From positions 1 through 64,000 of the forward strand of contig JASCOC010000011.1 in the NCBI GenBank assembly GCA_029959605.1: a stretch of DNA of 64,000 bases, in the 5' to 3' direction. Within the stretch, counting starts at the first letter, position 1; every line of letters starts with the position of its first letter. Origin of the DNA: Lysobacteraceae bacterium PS02340 (GTDB taxonomy: Bacteria; Pseudomonadota; Gammaproteobacteria; Xanthomonadales; Xanthomonadaceae). The notes below the pieces were generated by a model. It did not search any database. It saw nothing but the letters and a program-made list of their open reading frames with translations, and had not been told where the DNA came from. Positions 29,852 to 38,455 of the stretch are shown here, in pieces. Position numbers and translations under genes: made by a program.

Positions 29852-31924
29852 TCAGTCCTGACGGTAGCCCAGACGTACTGCAACCGGCGTCAGCGCGGCG
29901 AACGGGCCGGCCAGCGCCTCGCGGTAGGCGAGCCAGCGCCCGGCCGGAATGCGGTCGGGACCCAGCAGTTCGCGCGGCGGCGTCGGGAACGCGGGCACGC
30001 CGAGGGCTTCGGCGAAGCGCGCGGCCAGACGTTCGAGATCCTCGCCCGGCGCATCGGTGCGCACGACGGTGTGCGGGAACAGGTCCTGCTCGATCACGTC
30101 GGCGATCTGCGACAGATGCGCGGCCAGCCACTGCGCGGCGCTGTCGACATCGGTGATGCGCAACGCCATCGGCGCGCCGTACGCGAACCACTCCAGCAGC
30201 ATGTCGCGCGGATCGCGCAGCGCGAACAGCAGACGCGCCTGCGGCAGCTGCGGGCGCAGCGCCAGCAGCCAGGCGTTGTCCCAGAACGGAATCCAGTCGA
30301 TGACCGCGCCGTTGGCGCCGATGCCACGCGCGGGCAGCTGCGACAGCCAGCCGGTGGCGACCTGTTCGGCGGTGAACACGCCGTCCGCCAGACGCGCCGG
30401 CACGTTGGTGTCCTGGAACGGATCCTGGACCGCGGTCGAGAACCGGTCGGCGCGGAATTCGGGCAACGCGCGCTGCAGCACGTTCGCGATGCGGTCGACC
30501 TGCGCGCCGGGCGCGCCGTAGAGGAACACCGCGGGTGCACGCGGGCCGTCGACGGTTGCCCGCTCGGGCCAGCTCGCCGGCGCGGCGGTGGGCACGGGCG
30601 GGTCACCGACCTGCGCCGTTTCCTCGACGTTGAGGTCGAGCCACGTCGCGATCGCGTCGGCCGGACGATCCGCCGCGTCCTGCGCCGTGCCGATCCAGCG
30701 GCGCAGCATCAGGCGCGCCTGCGGGCTGGCCGCCGGCAGCAGGCCTTCGACGAAGGTGACGGCCGCGGCGGGATCGCGATCCAGCAGGCGGTTGAACAGG
30801 AACTGGTTGGCGTTGCCGTGGCCGGGCTGCAGCGCGGTGATCCTGCGCGCGGTCGCTTCCGATGCCTCGTGCGCGCCGGTGCCCGATTCCAGCGCGAGCT
30901 GCGCCTGCAGGGCCGGCAGATGATCGGGACGCGCCGCGTTCCAGCGCGCGATGATCGCGGTCGCCGCTTCGCTGCCGAACCCTTCCATTGCCAGACGCGC
31001 CACCCACAGGTGATCCAGCTCCGGTGATTTTTCGAGCGCGGCGTCGAGCGTGGCCTGCGTCTCTTCGGTGTTGCCGGTCGCTTCCCACAACAGCAGCAGG
31101 CCGTTGGTCGCGCGGTGCGAATCGGGATGCGCGGCGAACGCGGCCTGCAGCAACGGCTTGGCGCGATCGAAGCGCTTCGCCTGCAGTTCGAGCTCGCCGG
31201 CGAAGGCCTGCAGCGACGGCGTCGCGTGCGCGGGATCGGCCAGCAGCACGGCGAGTTCGTCGGCCGCTTCGGCAGGACGCCCCTGCTGCAGCACGATCTG
31301 CGCGAGCAGGCCGCGCAGCTGCACCTGACCGGTCTTCTCGATCAGGCGGCGGAACGATTGCTCGGCGAACGCGAAGTGGCCCTTGGCGAGATACGCGAAG
31401 CCGAGCGCACTGATCACCTGCAGATCGTCCGGCGCCCCCTTCGAGGCCGCCGACAGCAGCGTCAGTGCGCGATCGTGGTCGTTGCGGCGCGAGGCCAGCA
31501 CGCCTTCGAGCATCAGCGTCCACGGATGCTCGGGCGCGACGCGTGCGGCGAGTTTGGTCTGGCGCTCGGCTTCGTCGAGATCGTTGCGGCCGATCGCCAT
31601 CTGCGCCTGCACGACGTACGCGCCGAACTGGTTCGGATCGAGCGCGACGGTCTGCGCCAGCGCGGCCTGCGCGCCGCCGAGGTCGCGCGTGTCGAGCAGC
31701 ATGCCGGCGCGCAGGAAATGCAGTTCCGCGTCGTCGGGCATCTGCGCGATGGCGGCGTCGATCGTCGACAGCGCGCTCTCGCGATCACCGGTCGCACGCA
31801 ACGCGAGCGCGGCGGCGCTCAGCGTATCGGTGTCCTTGTGTCCCTCGGCCAGCGCCTGGCGGGCGAGCGTGGCGGCTTCTGCATTCGCGCCGCGGCGCAG
31901 GGCTTGGTAGATCTGTTGCGACAT
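29852..31924 (-). CDS. TPR-repeat protein with sulfotransferase-like domain
   Basis: A 690-residue protein. The first 420 residues are about ten tetratricopeptide repeats (YAL/A-L-A-P patterns, for example LALDPNQFGAYVVQAQ-like units). The last 250 resemble the Sulfotransfer_1/3 family: LLFALRDPRDMLLEWF matches the 3'-PB region and PREL follows. The 5'-PSB loop normally reads PRSGTT, but here the aligned stretch is YGAPGAQVDRIANVLQ, so PAPS binding is doubtful. There is no signal peptide. It may be a degenerate or altered transferase; the substrate is unknown. Confidence 0.85.
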   Translation of the reverse strand: MSQQIYQALRRGANAEAATLARQALAEGHKDTDTLSAAALALRATGDRESALSTIDAAIAQMPDDAELHFLRAGMLLDTRDLGGAQAALAQTVALDPNQFGAYVVQAQMAIGRNDLDEAERQTKLAARVAPEHPWTLMLEGVLASRRNDHDRALTLLSAASKGAPDDLQVISALGFAYLAKGHFAFAEQSFRRLIEKTGQVQLRGLLAQIVLQQGRPAEAADELAVLLADPAHATPSLQAFAGELELQAKRFDRAKPLLQAAFAAHPDSHRATNGLLLLWEATGNTEETQATLDAALEKSPELDHLWVARLAMEGFGSEAATAIIARWNAARPDHLPALQAQLALESGTGAHEASEATARRITALQPGHGNANQFLFNRLLDRDPAAAVTFVEGLLPAASPQARLMLRRWIGTAQDAADRPADAIATWLDLNVEETAQVGDPPVPTAAPASWPERATVDGPRAPAVFLYGAPGAQVDRIANVLQRALPEFRADRFSTAVQDPFQDTNVPARLADGVFTAEQVATGWLSQLPARGIGANGAVIDWIPFWDNAWLLALRPQLPQARLLFALRDPRDMLLEWFAYGAPMALRITDVDSAAQWLAAHLSQIADVIEQDLFPHTVVRTDAPGEDLERLAARFAEALGVPAFPTPPRELLGPDRIPAGRWLAYREALAGPFAALTPVAVRLGYRQD

Positions 31925-32069
31925 GCTGGATATCCCGGCGCGAAGCCGACCAAAGGCAAGGCCGGGCATTGTAGCGGGCGGGGTCGGGCGGGTTCGAAGC
32001 GGATTACGGTGCCGAACGCGACGCCGCGCGCGGGCACGCGACTGATGCGCACAGGAATCGCAACCCGTC

Positions 32070-32089
32070 GCCCCAGCGCAGGCTGGGGC
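32070..32089. repeat. REP-like hairpin (GCCCCAGC family)
   Basis: GCCCCAGC and GCTGGGGC flank a GCAG loop. It lies 120 bases beyond the YheT-like gene stop in a 285-bp gap. It resembles the dispersed CCCCAGC-GCTGGGGC repeats of Xanthomonadaceae. Confidence 0.7.
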
Positions 32090-32209
32090 CCATCGTGATC
32101 GTCGATCAGGACCGACGTCGGTGTGGCCACCCGGAACCAAGCCGGAGGATGTGCGATCCCGCGGTTTCGAATCGCTTCCAGCCGCAAAGCCTCAATCGAT
32201 GTGCGAAGT

Positions 32210-33334
32210 TCAAACGCCCGGCGCACCCGCACCCGCATGCACCGCCGTCGCCAACCGTGTGCGCTCAGACGCGGTCCGCGCCGCGTCCGCGTGCACATCC
32301 AGACGCGCGGCGACCCAGCGTTCGGCGAAGCCGTCGAGATGCCGGTCGAGCAGGAAGCCGCAATGCCCGCCCCAACGGCTGATCTCCAGCCGCGCATGCG
32401 CCGGCAGCGCGAGGGCGTGGAAGGCGTCGAGCGGAATCACCGGGTCGTCCGCCGCCATCAGGATGTCGACCGGCACCTGCAGCGACGACAGCCGGTCGCC
32501 AGCGACCGAGTAACCGTCGAAATAGTCGTCGAGCGTGCCGAACTCGGTATGCGTGCGCACCAGCCAGTCGGTGAGGTCGCGCAGGCCCAGGCTCAGTGTG
32601 GCGTCGTCGACGTCCAGATGATCGGGAAACAGGTCGCGCTTGCGCCGCAGCGAGGCCCGCCAGGTGCGCTCGAAGTGCCGCAAGTACAGCTGGTGGTGCG
32701 CGACCTCCATCTGCAGCATCGTGCGCGCCGGGTCGATGACCGGACAGACCGCGGCAATGCCAGCCAGTTGCAGACCGGCGGCCGGCGCGCGCAGCGCGAG
32801 CCGCAGCGCGAAGTTGCCGCCCAGCGAGTAGCCGGCCGCGAGCATCGGCCGGGGATCGAAGCGCGCGGCGATGTCGACCGCCGCATGCACCACCTCATCG
32901 ATGCGGTTGGAGTGGAAGATCGCTTCGTTGAGATGGTGGCTGTCGCCGTGGTCGCGGAAATTCAGCCGGAACACCGCGTAGCCGAGATCCAGCATCTGCG
33001 CCGCGGTCTGGCGCATGTAGCTCGATTCGCTGCTGCCTTCCCAACCGTGCAGCAACAGTACGAGGCCGCGCGGCGCGCGCCCGGGCACCACGCTGTGCAG
33101 GCCGTGCAGGCGCACGCCTTCGCCGCCGTCAACGAGATGTTCGGTCGTCACCGCGCCGGTCGCGGCGAGGGCCTGCGCGCCGCGACGCCGCCGCCACTGG
33201 CTGCTGCCGAGCGCCGTCTGCAGATGCGGATTGCGCAGCCAGAACGGCGGCGCGTACTCGCTGCCGCCCACGCGCATGCCCTCCGCGGCAGGGCCGCCCG
33301 CATCCGTCGCCGGTGACGGACGCAGGAGATTCAA
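32210..33334 (-). CDS. YheT-like alpha/beta hydrolase
   Basis: A 374-residue protein with the UPF0017/YheT signature NPHLQT near residue 35. The nucleophile is Ser170 (GYSLGGN), with Asp296/297 (MAADDPVI) and His324 (WGGHCGF). YheT-like hydrolases act on lipid esters or short-chain esters; the exact substrate is unknown. It is not OleB: the catalytic residue there is an Asp in a haloalkane-dehalogenase-type site. Its start overlaps the plsC-like gene stop by 4 bases. Confidence 0.92.
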   Translation of the reverse strand: MNLLRPSPATDAGGPAAEGMRVGGSEYAPPFWLRNPHLQTALGSSQWRRRRGAQALAATGAVTTEHLVDGGEGVRLHGLHSVVPGRAPRGLVLLLHGWEGSSESSYMRQTAAQMLDLGYAVFRLNFRDHGDSHHLNEAIFHSNRIDEVVHAAVDIAARFDPRPMLAAGYSLGGNFALRLALRAPAAGLQLAGIAAVCPVIDPARTMLQMEVAHHQLYLRHFERTWRASLRRKRDLFPDHLDVDDATLSLGLRDLTDWLVRTHTEFGTLDDYFDGYSVAGDRLSSLQVPVDILMAADDPVIPLDAFHALALPAHARLEISRWGGHCGFLLDRHLDGFAERWVAARLDVHADAARTASERTRLATAVHAGAGAPGV

Positions 33335-34134
33335 TCGCGTGCGTCCAGCGCCGCGACGATGCGCTCGCGCGACACTTCGGCCAGATGCCGGCGGCCTTCC
33401 GCATTGGCCGGCAGGATCGGTTCGAGAAACGCGACCTCGGCATCGCGCGCGGGCTCGCCGAGCAGACGGATGAAATTGGCGAAGAAGGATTCGCGCGGGC
33501 CGAAGGCAACGATGCGCTGCGCCGATGCGTGCCGCCCGTAACGCAGCGCCACCGGCTGCACGGCCACATTGGTCTCCACCGCCGCCAGGAAAATGCGCGC
33601 GTGGAACGGGCCGACCGCATCACCGCCGCGCGTGCGCCCTTCGGGAAACACCGCCACCGGCCGGCCTTCCCGCAGCCGCGTGACCATCTCCTCGAGCACG
33701 CCGCCCAGCGATTCGGTGCTGCCGCGCTGGTGGAAGATTGTCTCGCCGCGCGCGGCCAGCCAGCCCACCACCGGCCAGCCGGCGATCTCGCGCTTGGCCA
33801 CGAAGCCGACCATGCGCTGGCTGTGCAGCGCGACGATGTCGACCCAGCTCACGTGATTGGCGACGAACAGCACCGCACCCGGCAACGGCGTGCCGCTGCG
33901 ATGCAGGCGGAAACCGAAGACCCACATCAGTCCGCCCTGCCACCAGCGGATCATGCGGTGGCCGACGCGCTCGCCGCTGCGCAGCCGGCGCCGGCCGATC
34001 GGCGGCAGCATCGACAGCAGCAGGATCGGCAGATGGATGCACAGGTGCCACAACAGCACCGGCACGCGCACGCAGTAACGCAACACGCGCGCCGGCGTGT
34101 CGCCGGCGTCGGCGCGAACGGAAGAAGCACTCAT
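33331..34134 (-). CDS. 1-acyl-sn-glycerol-3-phosphate acyltransferase (PlsC-like)
   Basis: A 267-residue protein with an N-terminal hydrophobic region (25-45) and the acyltransferase blocks NHVSWVD (His94, Asp99) and FPEGRT (Glu165). It would transfer an acyl group to lysophosphatidate or a related lysolipid at the inner membrane. Additional paralogs are common in Xanthomonadaceae, so it may not be the housekeeping plsC. The gene overlaps the YheT-like gene by 4 bases, so the two are coupled. Confidence 0.92.
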   Translation of the reverse strand: MSASSVRADAGDTPARVLRYCVRVPVLLWHLCIHLPILLLSMLPPIGRRRLRSGERVGHRMIRWWQGGLMWVFGFRLHRSGTPLPGAVLFVANHVSWVDIVALHSQRMVGFVAKREIAGWPVVGWLAARGETIFHQRGSTESLGGVLEEMVTRLREGRPVAVFPEGRTRGGDAVGPFHARIFLAAVETNVAVQPVALRYGRHASAQRIVAFGPRESFFANFIRLLGEPARDAEVAFLEPILPANAEGRRHLAEVSRERIVAALDARD

Positions 34135-34222
34135 CGGTGCACGATACCCAAACATGGGCCTGCGCGGCGTGGAACGCGTTCGAGGAACGCCTGCCACGCG
34201 CCGCAGGTTGCAGAATGCGCGC

Positions 34223-34639
34223 TCACGGTTTCGGCACCACCGCGAGCGTCAGCCGCGAGATGCACACCAGCTTGCCGGCCGCATCTTCGACGCGGATCTC
34301 CCACACCTGGGTGCTGCGTCCGACGTGCAGCGGACGCGCGGTGCCGGTCACGATGCCGGCGCGCACGCCGCGCAGATGATTGGCGTTGATCTCGATGCCG
34401 ACGACGCCGCAACCCTCGGGCGCGGACAGGCCGCCGGCGCTGCTGCCGAGGGTCTCGGCCAGCAATGCGGACGCGCCCCCATGCAGAAGTCCGAAGGGCT
34501 GATGGGTGCGGCTGTCGACGGGCATCGTCGCGCGCAGGAAGTCCGGGCCGATTTCGGTGAAGACGATGCCCAGCGCGTCAATCGCCGTATCGGCGGACAT
34601 CGCGTTGAGCTGGTCGAGCGAGGTGTCGCTGCGGAACAT
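34223..34639 (-). CDS. Hotdog-fold thioesterase (PaaI/YdiI-like)
   Basis: A 138-residue single hotdog-domain protein. The HGG-x-x-x-x-x-x-E pattern (His53, Glu62 in LLHGGASALLAET) and the NHLRG block match the PaaI, EntH and YdiI/MenI group of acyl-CoA thioesterases. The exact substrate cannot be told; aryl- or acyl-CoA cleavage is the family role. It lies downstream of the peptide-array genes on the same strand, 119 bases past the last stop. Confidence 0.9.
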   Translation of the reverse strand: MFRSDTSLDQLNAMSADTAIDALGIVFTEIGPDFLRATMPVDSRTHQPFGLLHGGASALLAETLGSSAGGLSAPEGCGVVGIEINANHLRGVRAGIVTGTARPLHVGRSTQVWEIRVEDAAGKLVCISRLTLAVVPKP

Positions 34640-34758
34640 GCGGGGAAGGCTCCGGGGGAAACCCGGCAGCTTAGGCCGTTGCGGGCCGCCGCGCAGCGCG
34701 ACCGGCGGAATGGCGCGTCGCGATGGCGCGCGTACCGGTCGCGGAGGATCGATGCGGA

Positions 34759-34932
34759 TCAGACGATGTGGAAACGCGTCGGCATGGCGCTGTCGCGCAC
34801 TTCGTAGCGGAACGGGCTGTCGGCGTGGCTGCGCGCAGCGCGGACCTGGGCATGGAAGCGCGCAGGCGGGGCGATGCAGGCCGGGACCGGAACGGACGCG
34901 TCGGTGGCGCGGAGGGTGTGGATGCGGAACAT
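34759..34932 (-). CDS. Small peptide of tandem array, member D (57 aa)
   Basis: A 57-residue peptide and the last of four tandem paralogs. It starts MFRIHTL and ends PTRFHIV, matching the N-terminal M-x-R-(M/I)-H and C-terminal P-x-RF-(R/H)-(V/I) of the other members, but lacks the GYGRSS core and contains a single Cys20. Its ribosome-binding site is AGGAGTTCCGCC-ATG, identical to that of member C. No signal peptide or membrane helix is seen. Function is unknown. Confidence 0.75.
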   Translation of the reverse strand: MFRIHTLRATDASVPVPACIAPPARFHAQVRAARSHADSPFRYEVRDSAMPTRFHIV

Positions 34933-34987
34933 GGCGGAACTCCTGAGGATCGGGGGAACGCTTCAGGCGCCGGAGCTGATCGGAGGA

Positions 34988-35152
34988 TCAGGCGATGCGG
35001 AAGCGCGAAGGACTGGTGTGGGTGACGTAGCTGCGCGGGGCGCCGTAGCTGCTGCTGGCGCCGTAACCGGTGCCGGGTTCGCGGGTGGGGCGCGGTGCAA
35101 CCGACGGCGCGAGATGGGCGGCGGCGTCGACGATGGCGTGCATGCGGGACAT
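34988..35152 (-). CDS. Small peptide of tandem array, member C (54 aa)
   Basis: A 54-residue basic peptide. It opens MSRMHAIVDAAAHLAP (15 of 16 residues as in member B), has the core GYGASSSYGAPRSY and closes PSRFRIA. There is a perfect AGGAGTTCCGCC-ATG start. The gaps to neighbours are 29 and 55 bases, so this is a polycistronic unit. No known family was recognised. The Gly/Tyr/Ser core, no Cys and no hydrophobic segment argue against a membrane toxin. Confidence 0.8.
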   Translation of the reverse strand: MSRMHAIVDAAAHLAPSVAPRPTREPGTGYGASSSYGAPRSYVTHTSPSRFRIA

Positions 35153-35181
35153 GGCGGAACTCCTGGTGGGTCGAGCGGGGA

Positions 35182-35346
35182 TCAGGCGACGCGGAAGCGG
35201 GCGGGGACCGATTCGGCGGCGTAGCTGCGGGGCGTGCCGTAACCGCTGCTGCGGCCGTAGCCGAGGCCGAACAGACGGGCCTGGCGGAAGGCGACGGGCG
35301 GCGCGAGGTGGGCGGCGGCGTGGACGATGGCGTGCATACGGGACAT
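35182..35346 (-). CDS. Small peptide of tandem array, member B (54 aa)
   Basis: A 54-residue peptide: MSRMHAIVHAAAHLAP at the start, core FGLGYGRSSGYGTPRSY and end PARFRVA. It shares the N-terminus with member C and the core with members A and C. AGGA lies eight bases before the ATG. The frame is open for 148 codons upstream through member A, but the start here is fixed by the homology and ribosome-binding site. Function is unknown. Confidence 0.8.
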   Translation of the reverse strand: MSRMHAIVHAAAHLAPPVAFRQARLFGLGYGRSSGYGTPRSYAAESVPARFRVA

Positions 35347-35384
35347 GGCGGGATTCCTAGAGAGAGGTGAAGTGGATGGACGGA

Positions 35385-35531
35385 TCAGACGACGCGGAAG
35401 CGGGCGGGCGCCGGTGCGCTGCTGTAGCTGCGCGGGGCGCCGTAGCTGCTGCTGCGGCCGTAGCCGAGGCCGAACGGGCGGACGAGTGCGGCGCTGGCGT
35501 TGCGGGCGGCGGGAGTGGTCTGGGTCTGCAT
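35385..35531 (-). CDS. Small peptide of tandem array, member A (48 aa)
   Basis: A 48-residue peptide and first in the array. It reads MQTQTTPAARNASAA, then the core RPFGLGYGRSSSYGAPRSY and closes PARFRVV. GAGGA precedes the ATG by seven bases. It lacks the MSRMHA opening of members B and C. The upstream 350 bases carry no gene and must hold the array promoter. Function is unknown; conservation of the C-terminus in all four members suggests that end is functionally important. Confidence 0.78.
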   Translation of the reverse strand: MQTQTTPAARNASAALVRPFGLGYGRSSSYGAPRSYSSAPAPARFRVV

Positions 35532-35874
35532 GGCGGTGTCCTCGGGGTCGTTGTGCTTCGGTGTGTTGGTAGACTACAACACCACTGTTCGATAACACCA
35601 CGTGCAAGAAGTCATATCCCGCGAATTCATCGAAACCATTAATCCTGCGTTCATTTTTTCTCGGTTCCACCGTCCGTTGCGACCAAGACGGCTGGACATC
35701 GCAGAACGTGACCGTGCAGCGCAGGCGCGCGCCCGCGTGGCCGTCAGGACGTCCGGTCGACAAAGCAGAGGGCGAGACGCGCCCCTTCATCGAGGCGGCA
35801 CGCGATCCGTGGGGCGTGTGCTGCGCAGAGACCCCGTCGTCGCCGGGCCGACCGTGGGACGCGCCGGGCGCGTC
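35532..35874. other. Gene-free interval upstream of the peptide array
   Basis: 343 bases with no supported gene. The part next to the array (about 35560-35670) is clearly more AT-rich than the surroundings and holds AACACCAC twice, at 35578-35585 and 35594-35601 (16-bp period), and a TGTTG-N8-CAACA inverted repeat at about 35564-35581. These are candidate promoter/operator elements. The far end holds the hairpin after the phospholipase D-like gene. Confidence 0.5.
35858..35874 (-). terminator. Hairpin after the phospholipase D-like gene
   Basis: GACGCGC and GCGCGTC flank a 3-base loop and abut the gene's stop codon on the minus strand. No U tract follows, so termination is uncertain. Confidence 0.4.
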
Positions 35875-37821
35875 TCAGAGAATCGGCACGAGCCCCGCGC
35901 CGAACGCGGTGAAGATCCGCGTCAGCAGGCTGCGGAAGCCGAGACTCACTTCCGGGAAGTCACCGACCGCGACATAGCACTCGCGAAAGCCCGGGGCGTC
36001 CGGCGGCAACGGCGCCGGGCACTCGGGCCCGGGCTGGAACTCGAAACTGGTCGCGTAGCGCGTCGGCCACAGATCGAAGATCGGCAACCGCTCGGAGACC
36101 TTGGCCATCGAATAGTCGACGCCCGAGAACACCGGCGGCGGATCGCGCCGCGCGATCGTCCAGGAATTCTCCGGCGACATGTCGCGGCGGATGCTCGCGG
36201 CCAGCCGCTGCGCGAAGCGCGCATCGTCGATGACCACGGCGCTCTCGGTATTGAGGTTGTCGCCGCGCGGATCGAAGTTGTGCGTGCCGACCACGCCAAT
36301 GCGTTCGTCGACCACCAGCGACTTCGCGTGCAGCCCCATACGCAGGCCCGTGCGATTCAAGGGCACGCGCCGGTTCACGCCGATGCCGGCGTAACGCAGC
36401 GCGGAATACTCGCGTGTCAGTGGCGCGGCGCTCGCGGGACGCGCGGCGATCACTTCCTCACGTGTCGTCGCCGCGCCTTCGGTGCCGCTCTCGTCGAGGT
36501 TGACGCTGCCGTCGGCGTTCCACGAAATGCCGACCGCACCGGTGACCTCGAGATCGATCGGTGCGTCTTCCGGAAACGGTTTGTACTCGTAGATCTGGAA
36601 GCCGAAATCGCGCAGGTGCCGGCGCTTGTACTTGTACGACAGCGCGTAGGTGATGAACGAATCGGTCGCGGCCAGGCTGTTGGTCGACACGACGACCTGC
36701 GGCGCGGCGGGCTGCGCGTGCAGGTCGAAGAACATCTGCTCGGCCGGTTTCGACAGCACCAGATACGGCGTCTGCAGCAGCACTTCGTCCTGCGCCGACT
36801 CGATCAATTCGCGCAGCCGCGGCGTCGCGGCGATGGCGGCCTTCGCCGCCTCGCGATTGCGCCGGTGCTTGGCTGGGAGGTCGCCGATGAACTCGACCGG
36901 CCCAACCGGCAGCGCGGCATCGACCAGACGCTGGCGCACGAGCGCCCCGTCGCCGGCGTCTTCAAGGATCGCGGCCACGCGCTGCGGGCGCTGGTACTCC
37001 TGGAACGACACCGGCGGCACGCCGCTGCGCAACAGATGCCGGCCGACGTCGCCCAGCTGCTCGACCGGCGTGCTCAACGGCGCGTGCCAGAACGCGACGA
37101 AGTTCTCCTCCATCGCCTCGACCACGGGCCCCGCGATCAGGACGTCGCGATCGCGGAAATTGAAGCTGTCGCTCCAGTCGAAATAGTCGTCCTGGTAGTT
37201 GCGGCCGCCGGTGATGCCGACCACGCCGTCGATCAGCAGCGCCTTGCTGTGCATGCGCTGGTTGAGCCGCCGCCAGCAGCAGGCCGCGGCCAGCGCGTAC
37301 TGCGGATAACTGATGCGCGCCCGGCCCAGCACCGGGTTGTAGATGCGCATCTCGAAGTTGGTGTGCGCGCCGGCCAGCGCCGACAGCGTCTCCACGGTGC
37401 GCAGTGCCGACAGCTGGTCGACCAGCAGCCGCACCTGCACGCCGCGACGCGCGGCCGACAGCAGTTCCTCGAGCACCAGATGGCCGGCATCGTCCTCGTC
37501 GAAGATGTAGGTCTGCACGTCGATCGTGCGCTGCGCGCCGCGGATCAGATCCAGGCGCGCCAGCAACGCGTCCTGGCCGTATTCCAGCAGCAGCGCGTAA
37601 TGCTGCGGGGCTGCCGGGGTGCTGCGCGCCACCGCCCGGGTGCCCAGATCACGCAGTGGTGACGGCGCCGCGCAGGCATCGGCGCGATCGCACAGCACTT
37701 CGGTGGAGCGCGCTTCGACCGCGATGTGTGCGGCGGCATCGCGTTTGGCCGGCGACAGCGAAGTGCAGGCCGCGGTCGCCAGCGTCAGCGCCAGCAGCAG
37801 GATGCGGGTGACGGCGTGCAT
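35875..37821 (-). CDS. Phospholipase D family lipoprotein (cardiolipin synthase C-like)
   Basis: A 648-residue protein with a lipoprotein signal (TAACTSL). Two HxK-type PLD motifs are present: HSKALLIDG in the first half and HAKSLVVDE with GTHNFDPRGDNLNTE in the second. The layout resembles ClsC and the Ymd-type periplasmic/outer-membrane PLD proteins that make or remodel cardiolipin. Its start overlaps the YceI gene stop by one base (TGATG), so it follows that gene in an operon. Confidence 0.92.
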   Translation of the reverse strand: MHAVTRILLLALTLATAACTSLSPAKRDAAAHIAVEARSTEVLCDRADACAAPSPLRDLGTRAVARSTPAAPQHYALLLEYGQDALLARLDLIRGAQRTIDVQTYIFDEDDAGHLVLEELLSAARRGVQVRLLVDQLSALRTVETLSALAGAHTNFEMRIYNPVLGRARISYPQYALAAACCWRRLNQRMHSKALLIDGVVGITGGRNYQDDYFDWSDSFNFRDRDVLIAGPVVEAMEENFVAFWHAPLSTPVEQLGDVGRHLLRSGVPPVSFQEYQRPQRVAAILEDAGDGALVRQRLVDAALPVGPVEFIGDLPAKHRRNREAAKAAIAATPRLRELIESAQDEVLLQTPYLVLSKPAEQMFFDLHAQPAAPQVVVSTNSLAATDSFITYALSYKYKRRHLRDFGFQIYEYKPFPEDAPIDLEVTGAVGISWNADGSVNLDESGTEGAATTREEVIAARPASAAPLTREYSALRYAGIGVNRRVPLNRTGLRMGLHAKSLVVDERIGVVGTHNFDPRGDNLNTESAVVIDDARFAQRLAASIRRDMSPENSWTIARRDPPPVFSGVDYSMAKVSERLPIFDLWPTRYATSFEFQPGPECPAPLPPDAPGFRECYVAVGDFPEVSLGFRSLLTRIFTAFGAGLVPIL

Positions 37822-38417
37822 CAGCGGGATTCCAGCGCGCGGATCCGCAGCGTGAATCGCACCTGGTCGGCCAGCGCGTAGCCCCAGCGGTCCATGGCGT
37901 ACTGGCTGCGGCGGACATCGCCTTCGCCGATCACATCGCAGTCGAGGCCCGGGCGCGCGCACTGCGACGGCGTGATCCGGAAGGTCTCCCGACGCTGCAC
38001 GCCGCGGATGCTCAGGATGCCCGTCATCTCGCCGCCGTCGCGTGCGAGCGTGGACGGGAAGGGATCGGACACGAAACGCACCTCGGGATAGCGCGCGACG
38101 TCGAAGACGCCCGGCCCGCGGGTGATGCGCGTGTAGGCGCGGCTGTCGATGATCTCGACGCTGTCCGCGTCCAGGATCAGCCGCACCTGGTGGCGGCCAT
38201 CGGCCAGCACGGTGATGTCGCCACGCCAGTCGTCGAAGCGGCCTTCGAGCTGCTGGCCCCAGCGCGTCTTGAGGCTGAAGCCGATTTCCGAGCGCTTGAG
38301 ATCCATCAGAAGCGTCTGGCCCGGCACGTCGGCCGATGCGAACGCGGGAGCGACGCACGCCGCCGACAGGCACAGGCCTGCCAGCGTACGCAGCGCGGAG
38401 CCGGCGGCATGGGCCAT
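37821..38417 (-). CDS. YceI family periplasmic protein
   Basis: A 198-residue protein with a signal peptide (cut near AFA-S) and a YceI lipocalin-like beta-barrel (about 35-198). YceI proteins bind isoprenoid or fatty-acyl chains in the periplasm. The start at 38417 gives the best signal; a longer start at 38465 would overlap sixA by 10 bases. It is probably co-transcribed with sixA upstream and the phospholipase D-like gene downstream. Confidence 0.88.
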   Translation of the reverse strand: MAHAAGSALRTLAGLCLSAACVAPAFASADVPGQTLLMDLKRSEIGFSLKTRWGQQLEGRFDDWRGDITVLADGRHQVRLILDADSVEIIDSRAYTRITRGPGVFDVARYPEVRFVSDPFPSTLARDGGEMTGILSIRGVQRRETFRITPSQCARPGLDCDVIGEGDVRRSQYAMDRWGYALADQVRFTLRIRALESR

Positions 38418-38455
38418 GGGCGAAGCAGCGTTGAGCGAAGCGGGCGCCGGTGCGC

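Noticed and set aside
32210..33334. YheT-like hydrolase considered as the missing OleB
   Set aside because: It has NPHLQT and a GYSLGG Ser nucleophile; OleB is a haloalkane-dehalogenase-type enzyme with an Asp nucleophile.
35182..35790. 202-codon minus-strand frame that contains peptide B as its C-terminus
   Set aside because: The upstream part reads out of frame through peptide A and has no homology; the start at 35346 is supported by a ribosome-binding site and by peptide C.
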